NCBI GenBank assembly: GCA_943846665.1
Contig: OX044358.1
Coordinates: 186,001 to 250,000 of the forward strand
Length of the DNA stretch: 64,000 bases
Direction: 5' to 3'
Origin: Arcticimaribacter sp002477625
GTDB taxonomy: Bacteria > Bacteroidota > Bacteroidia > Flavobacteriales > Flavobacteriaceae
Shown here: positions 36,851-46,050 of the stretch, piece after piece
Layout: each line of letters opens with the position of its first letter
Numbering within the stretch: the first letter of the stretch is position 1
Translations under genes and position numbers: made by a program
Notes under the pieces: generated by a model
What the model saw: the letters and a program-made list of their open reading frames with translations, nothing else
Database searches by the model: none
What the model was told of the DNA's origin: nothing

Positions 36851-38290
36851 ATGCATACACACCCCCTTTCAAAAAAAATCGGACTCTTTGCTGGGCCTTT
36901 GCTTTTTATAACGGTTCTCAACTTTCCATTTGGCACTTTATCCTTTGAAGCTACAGCAGTTCTCGCTACCGCTTTATGGATGGTAAGTTGGTGGATTAGT
37001 GAAGCTGTATCTATTTCGGTAACTGCATTACTTCCATTAATCATTTTTCCATTGACCGGTGTTATGGCAGTTAATGATGTTGGGGCAAACTACGGAAGCT
37101 CCATTGTATTTCTGTTTTTCGGAGGGTTTGTTTTAGCTTTAGGTCTCGAAAAGGTAAACTTGCACCGAAGAATTGCCCTGACCATTATAAAGAAAACGGG
37201 GACCTCACCCAATAAAGTGATTTTGGGTTTTATGATCGCAACCGCGTTCATGAGTATGTGGATCAGTAATACCGCAAGTACAGTAGTTATGCTTCCCATT
37301 GCCTTATCCGTAATTAATTTACTCATCGACCAACAAGAATCTTCAACAAAACAAACACAAAATTTTGCTTTGAGTGTGATGCTCGGAATTGCATTTTCGG
37401 CTAATGCCGGAGGAATTGCAACTGTAATTGGCACTCCCCCAAACTCGGTACTCATCGGGCTTTTAGAGAATGAATACCAAATACAGATTTCTTTTGTCAA
37501 ATGGATGATGATCGGTTTGCCATTTGCTATCGTGATGATTACTGTAATATATTTGGTTTTGGTATACGGAATGTTTTCAACAAAAGGCCTTCAGTTTAGT
37601 GCCTCACAAGAAGTAATCGACAATGAACTTGAAAAGTTAGGCCCCATAAGACCAAAGGAAAAACAAGTTCTGTGGGTATTCGGAATTGTAGTATCTCTAT
37701 GGATTTTTAGGACTTTAATTAACTCCGTCTTCCCTGGGCTAAAACTATCGGACACCGTCATTAGTATTCTAGGGGCCCTAGCCCTTTTTGCTATACCTTT
37801 TGATTTGAGAAAAGGGGACTTTATTTTAGATTGGCAGGATACACAAAAATTATCTTGGGGAATTCTCATTCTTTTTGGCGGTGGGCTTGCGCTAGCTAAA
37901 GGAATGTCAGCAACGGGAATTGTATCGCTAATCACAACCTATATCGCCGAAGGAAACTTCAGCATTCTTCTAACTGCATCCTTCCTGATTATCCTGATGC
38001 TCTTTATGACAGAACTGATGAGTAATGTGGCGCTTGTAGCTGTATTAGCTCCTGTAGTTGCTGGTATTGCGCTTGGCCTTGAAATACCCTTACTCTATTT
38101 GTTAATCCCGGTAACCATGGCAAGCAGTTGTGCATTCATGCTGCCCATGGCAACGCCTCCCAATGCAATTGTATTTGCCAGCAGATATATTAAGGTACAT
38201 GAAATGGCTCGGGTTGGAATTATAATCAACTGTATTGCAGTAGTACTCTTGATAGCCGTTTTTGAATTTGTACTCCCCTTAATTTTTTAG
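36851..38290 (+). CDS. DASS/SLC13-family sodium-coupled anion transporter
   Basis: Inner-membrane transporter of 479 residues with about 11-12 hydrophobic helices. The two hallmark SNT sodium/substrate motifs are visible: MSMWISNTASTVVMLPIALS, and the second repeat FMTELMSNVALVAVLAPV, each near a re-entrant hairpin, with ATVIGTPPNSVLIG and MLPMATPPNAIVFASRYI as the paired TPPN loops. Substrates in this family are di- and tricarboxylates or sulfate; sequence does not separate them, though dicarboxylates are likely. The last 12 bases overlap the convergent ilvA end. Confidence 0.93.
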   Translation: MHTHPLSKKIGLFAGPLLFITVLNFPFGTLSFEATAVLATALWMVSWWISEAVSISVTALLPLIIFPLTGVMAVNDVGANYGSSIVFLFFGGFVLALGLEKVNLHRRIALTIIKKTGTSPNKVILGFMIATAFMSMWISNTASTVVMLPIALSVINLLIDQQESSTKQTQNFALSVMLGIAFSANAGGIATVIGTPPNSVLIGLLENEYQIQISFVKWMMIGLPFAIVMITVIYLVLVYGMFSTKGLQFSASQEVIDNELEKLGPIRPKEKQVLWVFGIVVSLWIFRTLINSVFPGLKLSDTVISILGALALFAIPFDLRKGDFILDWQDTQKLSWGILILFGGGLALAKGMSATGIVSLITTYIAEGNFSILLTASFLIILMLFMTELMSNVALVAVLAPVVAGIALGLEIPLLYLLIPVTMASSCAFMLPMATPPNAIVFASRYIKVHEMARVGIIINCIAVVLLIAVFEFVLPLIF

Positions 38291-39472
38291 AAAATCAAAT
38301 AAATCGGGCTTGTCGTTAAGGTATTCTCCAAAGAATCCTTGGATTTTCATTCGTTCCATAAGCGGAACAAAATCTGCTTCCTTTTTCAACTCGACACCAA
38401 CTACAGCGGGAGCAAAATGCTGGTTGCTCTTTTTTGAAAATTCAAAGTGTGTAATGTCATCATCAGGTCCTAAAACATGAGTAACAAAATCTTTTAGAGC
38501 CCCTGCTCGTTGCGGAAAGCGAACGATGAAATAATGCTTTAATTGGGCATAGAGTAAAGCGCGTTCTTCAATTTCTGGAGTACGGGTAATATCGTTATTT
38601 CCGCCACACAGAATTACTGCAACTTGCTTTCCTTTAATGGTTGATGCATATTGATCCAAGGCGGCAATAGCCAATGCCCCAGCCGGTTCGGCAACAATAC
38701 CTTCTTTATTATATAAATCTAAAATCTCTTGGCAAATTCGACCTTCAGCTACTGTAATACAGTCATCTAAATGTTCTTCACAAATCTCATAACTTAGGTT
38801 TCCTACCTGTTGAACTGCAGCACCATCAACAAACTTATCTATCTTTTGCAGTCTTGTATTTTTCTTGTTTTCAAGAGAAATTTTCATGGAAGGAGCGCCT
38901 AAAGGTTCTACTCCAATTATTTTTGTGTTCGGAGATAAGGCCTTAAAAACAGTTAAAATTCCCGAAATCAAACCACCACCACCAATGGGAACAAAAACAT
39001 AATCCAAAGGTTTGCTTGCTTGTTTTATAAGTTCAATGGCAATTGTTGCTTGTCCCTCGATTACATCCACATCATCAAACGGATGGACAAAAGCTAGTCC
39101 ATCTTTTTTACAATGGGCAAGCGCAGCTTGCTGCGAGTCATCGTAGGTGTCTCCTATCAAAACAATAGAAACATAAGCCCCCCCAAACATCTTTACCTGT
39201 TCCACCTTTTGATTTGGGGTAGGTATGGGCATGTAAACGATTCCCTTAATCTTCAGTTGATTGCACGAAAAAGCAAAGCCTTGAGCATGGTTACCTGCAC
39301 TTGCGCAAACAATTCCTTTTTTAAGCTCTTTTGGATCAAGTGCGTTTATTTTATTGTAAGCACCTCTTATCTTAAAAGAACGTACCTGTTGTTGATCCTC
39401 TCTTTTGAGGAAAACGGAGGAAGAAAAGACATCAGATAAACGGTTGTTATATTGCAAAGGAGTCTCCAGCAC
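38279..39472 (-). CDS. ilvA: IlvA, threonine ammonia-lyase (unusual 5' end)
   Basis: PLP enzyme turning threonine into 2-oxobutyrate for isoleucine. The PLP Lys is in KREDQQQVRSFKIRGAYNKI, the phosphate-binding glycines in FVPIGGGGLISGIL, and ASAGNHAQGFAFSC is typical. The C-terminus has a regulatory ACT-like domain of about 85 residues. The only ordinary start in frame is GTG at 39470-39472, inside the conserved VVLETPL text. Family-like residues (ELKKALQVLSN) continue 12 codons upstream to a TAG at 39509-39511 without any ATG, GTG or TTG. So translation either starts at GTG, losing a short helix, or the 5' end has been damaged. Last gene of the ilv operon. Confidence 0.9.
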   Translation of the reverse strand: MLETPLQYNNRLSDVFSSSVFLKREDQQQVRSFKIRGAYNKINALDPKELKKGIVCASAGNHAQGFAFSCNQLKIKGIVYMPIPTPNQKVEQVKMFGGAYVSIVLIGDTYDDSQQAALAHCKKDGLAFVHPFDDVDVIEGQATIAIELIKQASKPLDYVFVPIGGGGLISGILTVFKALSPNTKIIGVEPLGAPSMKISLENKKNTRLQKIDKFVDGAAVQQVGNLSYEICEEHLDDCITVAEGRICQEILDLYNKEGIVAEPAGALAIAALDQYASTIKGKQVAVILCGGNNDITRTPEIEERALLYAQLKHYFIVRFPQRAGALKDFVTHVLGPDDDITHFEFSKKSNQHFAPAVVGVELKKEADFVPLMERMKIQGFFGEYLNDKPDLFDFLKN

Positions 39473-39536
39473 TACATTCGAAAGTACTTGTAGTGCCTTT
39501 TTGAGCTCCTAAAACTGTGGGTTTTTTATGCAATAG

Positions 39537-41012
39537 TTATACGATTTTTTTCATTGCTGTCATCGAATCACGCAGTTCGTAACCGATCATTTCGATGGGG
39601 TGAAAACGAATGATTTCATTGATGTCAATGAGTTGTTTATTATCGACACCATTATTTTGATCAGCAGCAAAAGCTGTTCCAATAACATCAATATTAATTT
39701 TTTTCATAAACTCGGTAAGCATTGGCTTACACGCATGATCGAATAGGTAGCATCCGTATTCTGCTGTATCCGAAATAACACGATTCATTTCAAATAATTT
39801 TTTACGTGCAATGGTATTTGCAATTAATGGTGTTTCGTGCAAAGACTCATAGTATGCAGACTCTTCTTTAATGCCAGCTGCCACCATTGTGTCAAAAGCA
39901 AGCTCTACTCCTGCTCTAACAAATGCTACCATCAAAACGCCATGATCGAAGAACTCTTGCTCTGAAATTTCTTGGTCGGTTACCTTTGTTTTTTCAAAAG
40001 CAGTTTCGCCAGTTGCCGCTCTCCAGCCCAAAAGATTTTTATCATCATTAGCCCAATCCTCCATCATGGTCTTAGAGAAATGACCCGACATAATATCATC
40101 CATATGTTTATGGAATAAAGGCTCCATAATTTCTTTTAACTCTTCTGAAAGCTCAAATGCTTTAACTTTTGCAGGATTAGAAAGACGATCCATCATGTTC
40201 GTTATTCCACCGTGTTTGAGGGCTTCGGTAATGGTTTCCCATCCGTACTGAATTAATTTTGCAGCGTAAGCTGGCTCAATGCCTTGTTCAATCATTTTGT
40301 CGAAACACAAAATTGAACCGGTTTGAAGCACCCCGCATAAGATGGTTTGCTCTCCCATTAAATCGGACTTAACTTCAGCTACAAAAGAAGATTCTAATAC
40401 ACCTGCACGATGACCACCAGTAGCAACAGCATAGGCTTTTGCTTGATCTAATCCATGACCTTGAGGATCATTTTCAGGATGAACAGCAATTAGAGTCGGT
40501 ACTCCAAAACCTCTTTTATATTCTTCTCTTACTTCAGAACCAGGACACTTTGGGGCTACCATAATAACCGTAAGGTCTTCACGAACCTGAGTTCCCTCTT
40601 CTACGATATTGAACCCATGAGAATAAGAAAGTGTAGCTCCTTTTTTCATTAAGGGCATCACGGCTTGTACTACAGGCGTATGGTTTTTATCCGGTGTAAG
40701 GTTGATAACAACATCTGCATCTGGAATCATTTCTTCATAACTGCCTACAGAAAACTGATTGTCAACTGCGTTTTGATAGGAAGCTCTTTTTTGATCAATT
40801 GCACCTTGACGTAAAGCATACGCAATATTCAATCCAGAATCGCGCATATTCAGCCCTTGGTTTAATCCTTGTGCACCGCAACCTACGATTACAATTTTTT
40901 TGCCCGCTAAAGCTGCAATTCCATCTTCAAATTCTGAAGCATCCATGAAACGACATTGCGCAAGTTGATTGAGTTGATCTCTAAGTGAAAGTTGATTAAA
41001 ATAATTTGCCAT
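39537..41012 (-). CDS. ilvC: IlvC, ketol-acid reductoisomerase (class II)
   Basis: NADPH- and magnesium-dependent enzyme that rearranges and reduces acetolactate or acetohydroxybutyrate. It has 491 residues, the length of the long class II enzyme of E. coli with a duplicated helical domain. The start is the ATG at 41010-41012 (MANYFNQLSLRDQLNQL); the frame is open 41 codons further but unlike the family and inside ilvN. The Rossmann motif is IVIVGCGAQGLNQGLNMRDS; metal-binding Asp/Glu are in VKSDLMGEQTILCGVLQ. It sits 10 bases after ilvN. Confidence 0.96.
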   Translation of the reverse strand: MANYFNQLSLRDQLNQLAQCRFMDASEFEDGIAALAGKKIVIVGCGAQGLNQGLNMRDSGLNIAYALRQGAIDQKRASYQNAVDNQFSVGSYEEMIPDADVVINLTPDKNHTPVVQAVMPLMKKGATLSYSHGFNIVEEGTQVREDLTVIMVAPKCPGSEVREEYKRGFGVPTLIAVHPENDPQGHGLDQAKAYAVATGGHRAGVLESSFVAEVKSDLMGEQTILCGVLQTGSILCFDKMIEQGIEPAYAAKLIQYGWETITEALKHGGITNMMDRLSNPAKVKAFELSEELKEIMEPLFHKHMDDIMSGHFSKTMMEDWANDDKNLLGWRAATGETAFEKTKVTDQEISEQEFFDHGVLMVAFVRAGVELAFDTMVAAGIKEESAYYESLHETPLIANTIARKKLFEMNRVISDTAEYGCYLFDHACKPMLTEFMKKINIDVIGTAFAADQNNGVDNKQLIDINEIIRFHPIEMIGYELRDSMTAMKKIV

Positions 41013-41022
41013 TGTAAATAGT

Positions 41023-41562
41023 TTAGTCTTTATTTTGTTGTTTAAATGAGTTGAGAATCTCTGAGATTCCCATTTTTTCTTTTGTAATTGATATTCTTCC
41101 CGAGCGAACAAACTGCAGCAAGCCATATGGGGCAAGTGCTACTCGTAGCTCTTCGGTTTCATCGCGAAAACCTGTTTTTTCAATAACAAAATATTCTGGC
41201 GAAACGGTCACAATATTAGCGTGACTGTCTTTGATCATATTTTGAATTTGACGTTCTTCGAACAAAGAACTTGATTTTACTTTATATAATGCTGATTCTT
41301 GAAAAATAGTTTCTTCGTCTGTGTGATAAAAAGCTTTTATAACATCAATTTGCTTTTCAATCTGTTGAACAATTTTTCGAACTCCCGATTCCGTCATGCT
41401 AACTACAATGATGAATCGAAACACATCAGGGATTTCAGACTGTGAAGTAGAAAAACTTAAGAAATCAATATGTCTTTTTAAGAAAATAGCAGAAATACGG
41501 TTCAGCAAACCTACATTATTTTCTGTGTATATGGATATGGTGTATTTTGTTAATTCGCTCAT
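41023..41562 (-). CDS. ilvN: IlvN, acetolactate synthase regulatory subunit
   Basis: ACT-domain regulatory subunit that activates IlvB and confers feedback inhibition by valine. It has 179 residues. The ACT domain opens the protein: YTISIYTENNVGLLNRISAI with the GLLNRI valine-binding loop, then HIDFLSFSTSQSE. The C-terminal part (about 85-175) is the conserved ALS_ss_C region. The ATG overlaps the last base of the ilvB stop (TAATG), so the two are translationally coupled. Confidence 0.93.
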   Translation of the reverse strand: MSELTKYTISIYTENNVGLLNRISAIFLKRHIDFLSFSTSQSEIPDVFRFIIVVSMTESGVRKIVQQIEKQIDVIKAFYHTDEETIFQESALYKVKSSSLFEERQIQNMIKDSHANIVTVSPEYFVIEKTGFRDETEELRVALAPYGLLQFVRSGRISITKEKMGISEILNSFKQQNKD

Positions 41563-43265
41563 TATTTCAATCGTATATCGGAAACCGAGGCACCCGTAGG
41601 TATCATCGGAAACACATTAGCTTCTTTTTCTACACATACTTCAAGGAAGTAAGGTTTGTCAGATGCAATCATTGTTTCAATGGCTTGATCTAAATCTTCT
41701 CGCTTACTTACGCGTTGTGCGTCTATATGATATCCTTTTGCAATGGTCACAAAATCTGGATTGGTCATTTCGGTAGATGCGTATCGTTTGTCAAAAAACA
41801 ATTGCTGCCATTGACGTACCATACCCAAATAATCGTTGTTTAAAACAACAATTTTGACAGCCGTTTTATTCTGAAAAATAGTGCCCAGTTCTTGAATGGT
41901 CATTTGGTAACCACCATCCCCAATAATAGCAACTACTTCACGATCAGGCGCTCCCATTTTAGCCCCAATTGCGGCGGGTAATGCAAAGCCCATAGTCCCT
42001 AAACCACCTGAAGTAACATTACTTTTGGATCGAACAAATTCGGCATATCGACAAGCAATCATCTGATGTTGTCCAACATCTGTAACAATTACCGCATCTC
42101 CTTTTGTAAATTTATTAATCCCAACAATTACCTCACCCATGGTCAGGCCTTCTTTGGTTGGTTGGGTGTCACCATTAATAACCTCTTTAATTTCAATTGC
42201 CATATGATCAGCAAAAAGCTGTTTCCAATCGGCGTATTCTTGGTGTTTAACTAAACGGGTAAGCTGAGGAAGGCTTTCTTTACAGCTACCCAAAACAGGA
42301 AAATGAGCTTTTACATTTTTACTGATTTCAGCGGGGTCGATTTCTAAATGAACTACCGTAGCTTGTTTTGCATAGGTTTCTAGATTTCCGGTTACACGAT
42401 CATCAAAGCGCATTCCGATAGCAATCAAAACATCGCATGCATTTGTTAAAACATTAGGCCCATAGTTTCCATGCATCCCAACCATTCCAAAATTAAGCGG
42501 ATGTTTGGTAGGAAGTGCGGATAAACCGAGGATAGTCCATACGGCTGGAATACCAGAAGTCTCAACAAAGGCTTTAAATTCTTCTTCCGCTTTCCCAAGA
42601 ATAACGCCTTGTCCCCAAATAATCATGGGTCTTTTTGCCTTATTTATAAGTTCAGCTGCAGCAGTAACTTGCTTTGTATCGAGACTGGGTTCAGGTACAT
42701 AACTCCGAACCCCTTTGCATTTTTCATATGAAAAGTCGAATAACTCAAACTGTGCATCTTTTGTAATGTCTATGAGAACCGGTCCTGGTCTTCCCGATCG
42801 GGCAATATAAAAAGCCTTGGCCATAATCTCAGGAATCTCACTTGCTTTGGTGATTTGATAGTTCCACTTGGTTACTGGAGTAGAAATCCCAATGATATCC
42901 GTTTCTTGAAAAGCATCAGAACCCAATAAATGTGAAGCTACTTGGCCAGTAATACAGACCATGGGTGTAGAGTCGATTTGAGCATCTGCAATCCCGGTCA
43001 CTAAGTTGGTTGCTCCAGGGCCAGACGTAGCCATAGCAACTCCCACTTTACCTGAAGTACGGGCATAGCCCTGCGCAGAATGTGTAGCTCCTTGCTCGTG
43101 TCTTGTTAAAATATGAGTCAAATTATCACTATACTTATACAACTCATCATAAATAGGCATGATCGCACCTCCTGGGTATCCATAGATCAATTCTACTCCT
43201 TCTTCCAAAAGACAACGTATTACAGCTTCAGCTCCTGAAATAGGATTCATTTTTTGATTTTCCAT
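41562..43265 (-). CDS. ilvB: IlvB, acetolactate synthase catalytic subunit
   Basis: ThDP-, FAD- and magnesium-dependent enzyme that makes acetolactate from pyruvate, or acetohydroxybutyrate from pyruvate and 2-oxobutyrate. It has 567 residues. The catalytic Glu region is YGYPGGAIMPIYDELY with LTRHEQGATHSAQGYARTSG; the ThDP-binding motif runs IIGDGGYQMTIQELGTIFQN and VVLNNDYLGMVRQWQQLFF. DVGQHQM lies before it. Coupled by overlap to ilvN and separated from ilvD by 1 base. Confidence 0.97.
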   Translation of the reverse strand: MENQKMNPISGAEAVIRCLLEEGVELIYGYPGGAIMPIYDELYKYSDNLTHILTRHEQGATHSAQGYARTSGKVGVAMATSGPGATNLVTGIADAQIDSTPMVCITGQVASHLLGSDAFQETDIIGISTPVTKWNYQITKASEIPEIMAKAFYIARSGRPGPVLIDITKDAQFELFDFSYEKCKGVRSYVPEPSLDTKQVTAAAELINKAKRPMIIWGQGVILGKAEEEFKAFVETSGIPAVWTILGLSALPTKHPLNFGMVGMHGNYGPNVLTNACDVLIAIGMRFDDRVTGNLETYAKQATVVHLEIDPAEISKNVKAHFPVLGSCKESLPQLTRLVKHQEYADWKQLFADHMAIEIKEVINGDTQPTKEGLTMGEVIVGINKFTKGDAVIVTDVGQHQMIACRYAEFVRSKSNVTSGGLGTMGFALPAAIGAKMGAPDREVVAIIGDGGYQMTIQELGTIFQNKTAVKIVVLNNDYLGMVRQWQQLFFDKRYASTEMTNPDFVTIAKGYHIDAQRVSKREDLDQAIETMIASDKPYFLEVCVEKEANVFPMIPTGASVSDIRLK

Positions 43266-43266
43266 A

Positions 43267-44943
43267 TTAAAACTCGTCCGTTACACAACCCTCTGAAGCT
43301 GTAGAAACGTTTTTAATGTATTTATATAAAACCCCACGTTGGAATTTGTATGCCGGCTCTTTCCAATTTACTCTTCTTGAAGCCAATTCTTGATCGCTAA
43401 CCAACACCTTCAGGGTGTTGCTTTCTGCATTTATTTCTATTATATCACCATTTTCAACTAGGGCAATGGCTCCACCGGTTTGGGCTTCGGGAACAATGTG
43501 ACCCACTACAAAACCGTGGGTTCCTCCCGAAAATCGTCCATCCGTAATCAGAGCAACGTCATTACCTAGGCCTGCGCCCATAATGGCGGCAGTTGGCTTC
43601 AACATTTCAGGCATTCCTGGTCCCCCTTTAGGGCCTTCGAAACGAATGACTATGACTTCTCCTTTTTGAACTTCTCCTTTTCCAATTCCTTCATTGGCTT
43701 CGTATTCACTGTTATAAACTCGTGCCGGGCCTTTGAATAGCAAGCCTTCTTTTCCTGTAATTTTAGCAACTGATCCTCCTGTAGCCAGGTTTCCTTTTAA
43801 AATACGAATGTGTCCACTCGCTTTAATTGGATTAGCAACTGGATGGATTAAATCCTGACCTTCTTTTAAATCCGCTACTGCTTCTAAATTTTCAGCTAAG
43901 GTTTTACCAGTAACGGTAAGGCAATCTCCATGAAGCATACCTTCTGCAAGCATAAACTTCAATACAGCAGGAACTCCACCAACATTATGCAAATCTTCCA
44001 TTAGGTATTTACCACTTGGTTTTAGATCTGCTAAAAAGGGGGTCTTATCCATTAACAATTGGAAATCATCCAGCGTAAATTCAATCTGTGCTGCTTTAGC
44101 TATAGCAAGAAAATGAAGTACAGCATTGGTAGAGCCACCAAGAACAGCTACCAAACGAATCGCATTTTCTAAAGATTTTTTAGTTACAATATCGGAGGGC
44201 TTGATGTCGTGTTCGATCAAATGACGAAGAGCAGCTCCTACGCGTTCGCATTCCTCTTTTTTATTGGAACTTACCGCTGGGTTTGACGAATTATAGGGCA
44301 ATGCCATTCCTAAGGCTTCGATGGCAGAAGCCATCGTATTTGCGGTATACATACCCCCACAAGCCCCAGCTCCGGGACATGCTTTTTTGACAACTTGCTT
44401 GAATTCAGATTCTTCCATTGTACCGGCGACCTTCTCCCCCCAAGCCTCAAAAGCAGATACAATATCGAGCTTTTTATCTTTATGACATCCAGGTGCAATG
44501 GTACCTCCATACACTAAAATTGAGGGGCGATCCAAACGCAACATGGCCATCAAAGCCCCGGGCATATTTTTATCACAACCTACAACAGTAACCAAAGCAT
44601 CGTAGGACATGGCTTGTACAACGGTTTCCATAGAATCTGCTATAACATCTCGTGAGGGAAGTGAAAAGCGCATTCCGGGTGTACCCATAGAAATTCCATC
44701 ACTCACACCAATGGTGTTGAAAATCAAACCAACCAAATCAGAAGCTTGAACTCCTTTCTTGATATCGACAGATAAATCATTGAGGTGCATATTACATGGA
44801 TTTCCTTCATAACCTGTTGAAGCTATGCCGATTAATGGTTTTTTAAAGTCCTCATCGGTCAATCCTATAGCATGTAACATGGCTTGGGCAGCAGGCTGCG
44901 TTGGATCCTGTGTTACTGCTTTACTAAACTTATTATATTTCAT
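43267..44943 (-). CDS. ilvD: IlvD, dihydroxy-acid dehydratase
   Basis: Iron-sulfur dehydratase producing 2-oxoisovalerate and 2-oxo-3-methylvalerate, the last shared step before valine, leucine, isoleucine and (via PanB) pantothenate. It has 558 residues. Conserved: GYEGNPCNMHLNDL, VVGCDKNMPGALMAM and CPGAGACGGMYTANTMASAI, whose cysteines hold the cluster, then LITDGRFSGGTHGFVVGHI with the catalytic Ser. It is the first gene of the ilv operon; a promoter about 340 bases upstream creates a long leader. Confidence 0.97.
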   Translation of the reverse strand: MKYNKFSKAVTQDPTQPAAQAMLHAIGLTDEDFKKPLIGIASTGYEGNPCNMHLNDLSVDIKKGVQASDLVGLIFNTIGVSDGISMGTPGMRFSLPSRDVIADSMETVVQAMSYDALVTVVGCDKNMPGALMAMLRLDRPSILVYGGTIAPGCHKDKKLDIVSAFEAWGEKVAGTMEESEFKQVVKKACPGAGACGGMYTANTMASAIEALGMALPYNSSNPAVSSNKKEECERVGAALRHLIEHDIKPSDIVTKKSLENAIRLVAVLGGSTNAVLHFLAIAKAAQIEFTLDDFQLLMDKTPFLADLKPSGKYLMEDLHNVGGVPAVLKFMLAEGMLHGDCLTVTGKTLAENLEAVADLKEGQDLIHPVANPIKASGHIRILKGNLATGGSVAKITGKEGLLFKGPARVYNSEYEANEGIGKGEVQKGEVIVIRFEGPKGGPGMPEMLKPTAAIMGAGLGNDVALITDGRFSGGTHGFVVGHIVPEAQTGGAIALVENGDIIEINAESNTLKVLVSDQELASRRVNWKEPAYKFQRGVLYKYIKNVSTASEGCVTDEF

Positions 44944-45068
44944 TCTAATTTAAAATCTAATTCGAATTTATAACACTTAAAAAAAGCTTAGAAACTATTT
45001 TTTAAAAATCGCCCTAAATCCAAAAGGTTATAAAATCCATAAATGCTTGTTATAAATAATATTAAGGT

Positions 45069-45092
45069 TTATAAACAAACGATATTCAACAT
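45069..45092 (-). CDS. Candidate ilv leader peptide MLNIVCL
   Basis: An 8-codon frame (ATG at 45090-45092, TAA at 45069-45071) inside the ilvD leader encodes MLNIVCL, where four of the six residues after Met are Leu, Ile, Val and Leu, the three end products controlled by the operon. This is the pattern of an attenuation leader peptide. No clear terminator hairpin follows, so support is moderate. A second short frame, MNTILRNQ, lies further upstream in the same leader. Confidence 0.4.
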   Translation of the reverse strand: MLNIVCL

Positions 45093-45241
45093 TAATTTTT
45101 ACTTGAAATTCTTCTGTAAATAAAAGAATTTTACCCCATTAATTCACCCTAAAATTTCTCTTTTATTGAAAGTGTAATTTTTTGTGTTATTAGCCCCATT
45201 ATTAGCGGTAATTCATAGTATTCATCGGTGCATTTTATTGA

Positions 45242-45251
45242 TTTCGTAATA
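45242..45251. promoter_or_regulatory. TTTCGTAATA element shared with the leuA region
   Basis: This ten-base text is identical to 12778-12787 upstream of leuA. Here it lies about 30 bases inside the predicted ilv transcript (minus strand), and TTTTATT occurs 4 bases to its left as in the leuA palindrome core. A shared operator for branched-chain amino acid genes is plausible; a chance match in AT-rich DNA is possible. Confidence 0.35.
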
Positions 45252-45285
45252 TGGTATTCATTTCAAAAAACAAGGACTTTACCAG

Positions 45286-45314
45286 CAAAGATAAATACCT
45301 TATTATTGCACAAA
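45286..45314 (-). promoter_or_regulatory. Promoter of the ilv operon
   Basis: On the minus strand, TTTG (45311-45314) is followed after 17 bases by TATCTTTG (45286-45293), a good match to the Bacteroidota TTTG-N-TAnnTTTG promoter. Transcription would start near 45279, giving a leader of about 335 bases before the ilvD ATG. The whole 44944-45324 gap (381 bases) is explained by this promoter and leader; I see no other gene in it. Confidence 0.65.
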
Positions 45315-45324
45315 TAAAATAGAT

Positions 45325-46050
45325 ATGGAAAAGACCGTTAGTGAGGCAATAACATATAGAAGATCAGTAAGACGCTACGACCCTAAGCAACAACTGAACA
45401 CAACAGAGGTTCAAAACTGTATTCGTGAAGCAACCCTAGCGCCAACGAGTAGTAATTTGCAATTATGGGAATTCTACCACATAAGCAACCCGGAAACGCT
45501 TAAGGTGCTATCAAAAGCCTGTTTTGGACAATCCGCAGCCTCAACTGCCTTACAATTTGTTATTCCAGTTGTTCGCAAAGATCTTTGGAGAAAAAGAGCC
45601 GCTGCTAACCTAAATTTCCTAAGCAGTCAGTTTGATTCCCAAGAACATCGAAATGCAAAAAAAGAGCAAAGAACTTTAAAGTATTACAATAAATTAGTCC
45701 CCACACTTTACCGAGAATTTTTTGGAATATTGGGTTGGTCAAGAAAAATTGTAGCCTTTACTATCGGTCTCTCACGCCCCATGTATCGTGAGGTTGGTCG
45801 TTGTGACCTGCGGATCATTGGACATAAAAGCGCAGCCCTTGCAGCCGAAAATTTTATGATCAGTATGGCAGCAAAAGGAATGGACACTTGCCCCATGGAA
45901 GGATTCGATTCTAAGCGTGTAAAGAAAATTCTTGGCCTGCCTAAGAAGGCAGAAATCAGTATGATTATTGGTTGTGGATATCGAGACAAGGGTGGTATTT
46001 ATGGCCCACGCTTTAGGGTTCCTTTCGAGGAAGTTTATCGAGCGATATAA
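45325..46050 (+). CDS. Nitroreductase-family flavoprotein
   Basis: A 241-residue FMN-dependent nitroreductase-fold protein. The N-terminal FMN phosphate motif is AITYRRSVRRYDP (RRSxR type), followed by ATLAPTSSNLQLWEFY, and near the C-terminus LAAENFMISMAAKGMDTCPM and IGCGYRDKGG. An insert around residues 100-145 with extra hydrophobic residues distinguishes it from classical NfsB. Natural substrate unknown: quinones, enones and nitro compounds are typical. Its 3' end overlaps the convergent pxpC by 38 bases; its start shares a region with the ilv promoter. Confidence 0.88.
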   Translation: MEKTVSEAITYRRSVRRYDPKQQLNTTEVQNCIREATLAPTSSNLQLWEFYHISNPETLKVLSKACFGQSAASTALQFVIPVVRKDLWRKRAAANLNFLSSQFDSQEHRNAKKEQRTLKYYNKLVPTLYREFFGILGWSRKIVAFTIGLSRPMYREVGRCDLRIIGHKSAALAAENFMISMAAKGMDTCPMEGFDSKRVKKILGLPKKAEISMIIGCGYRDKGGIYGPRFRVPFEEVYRAI

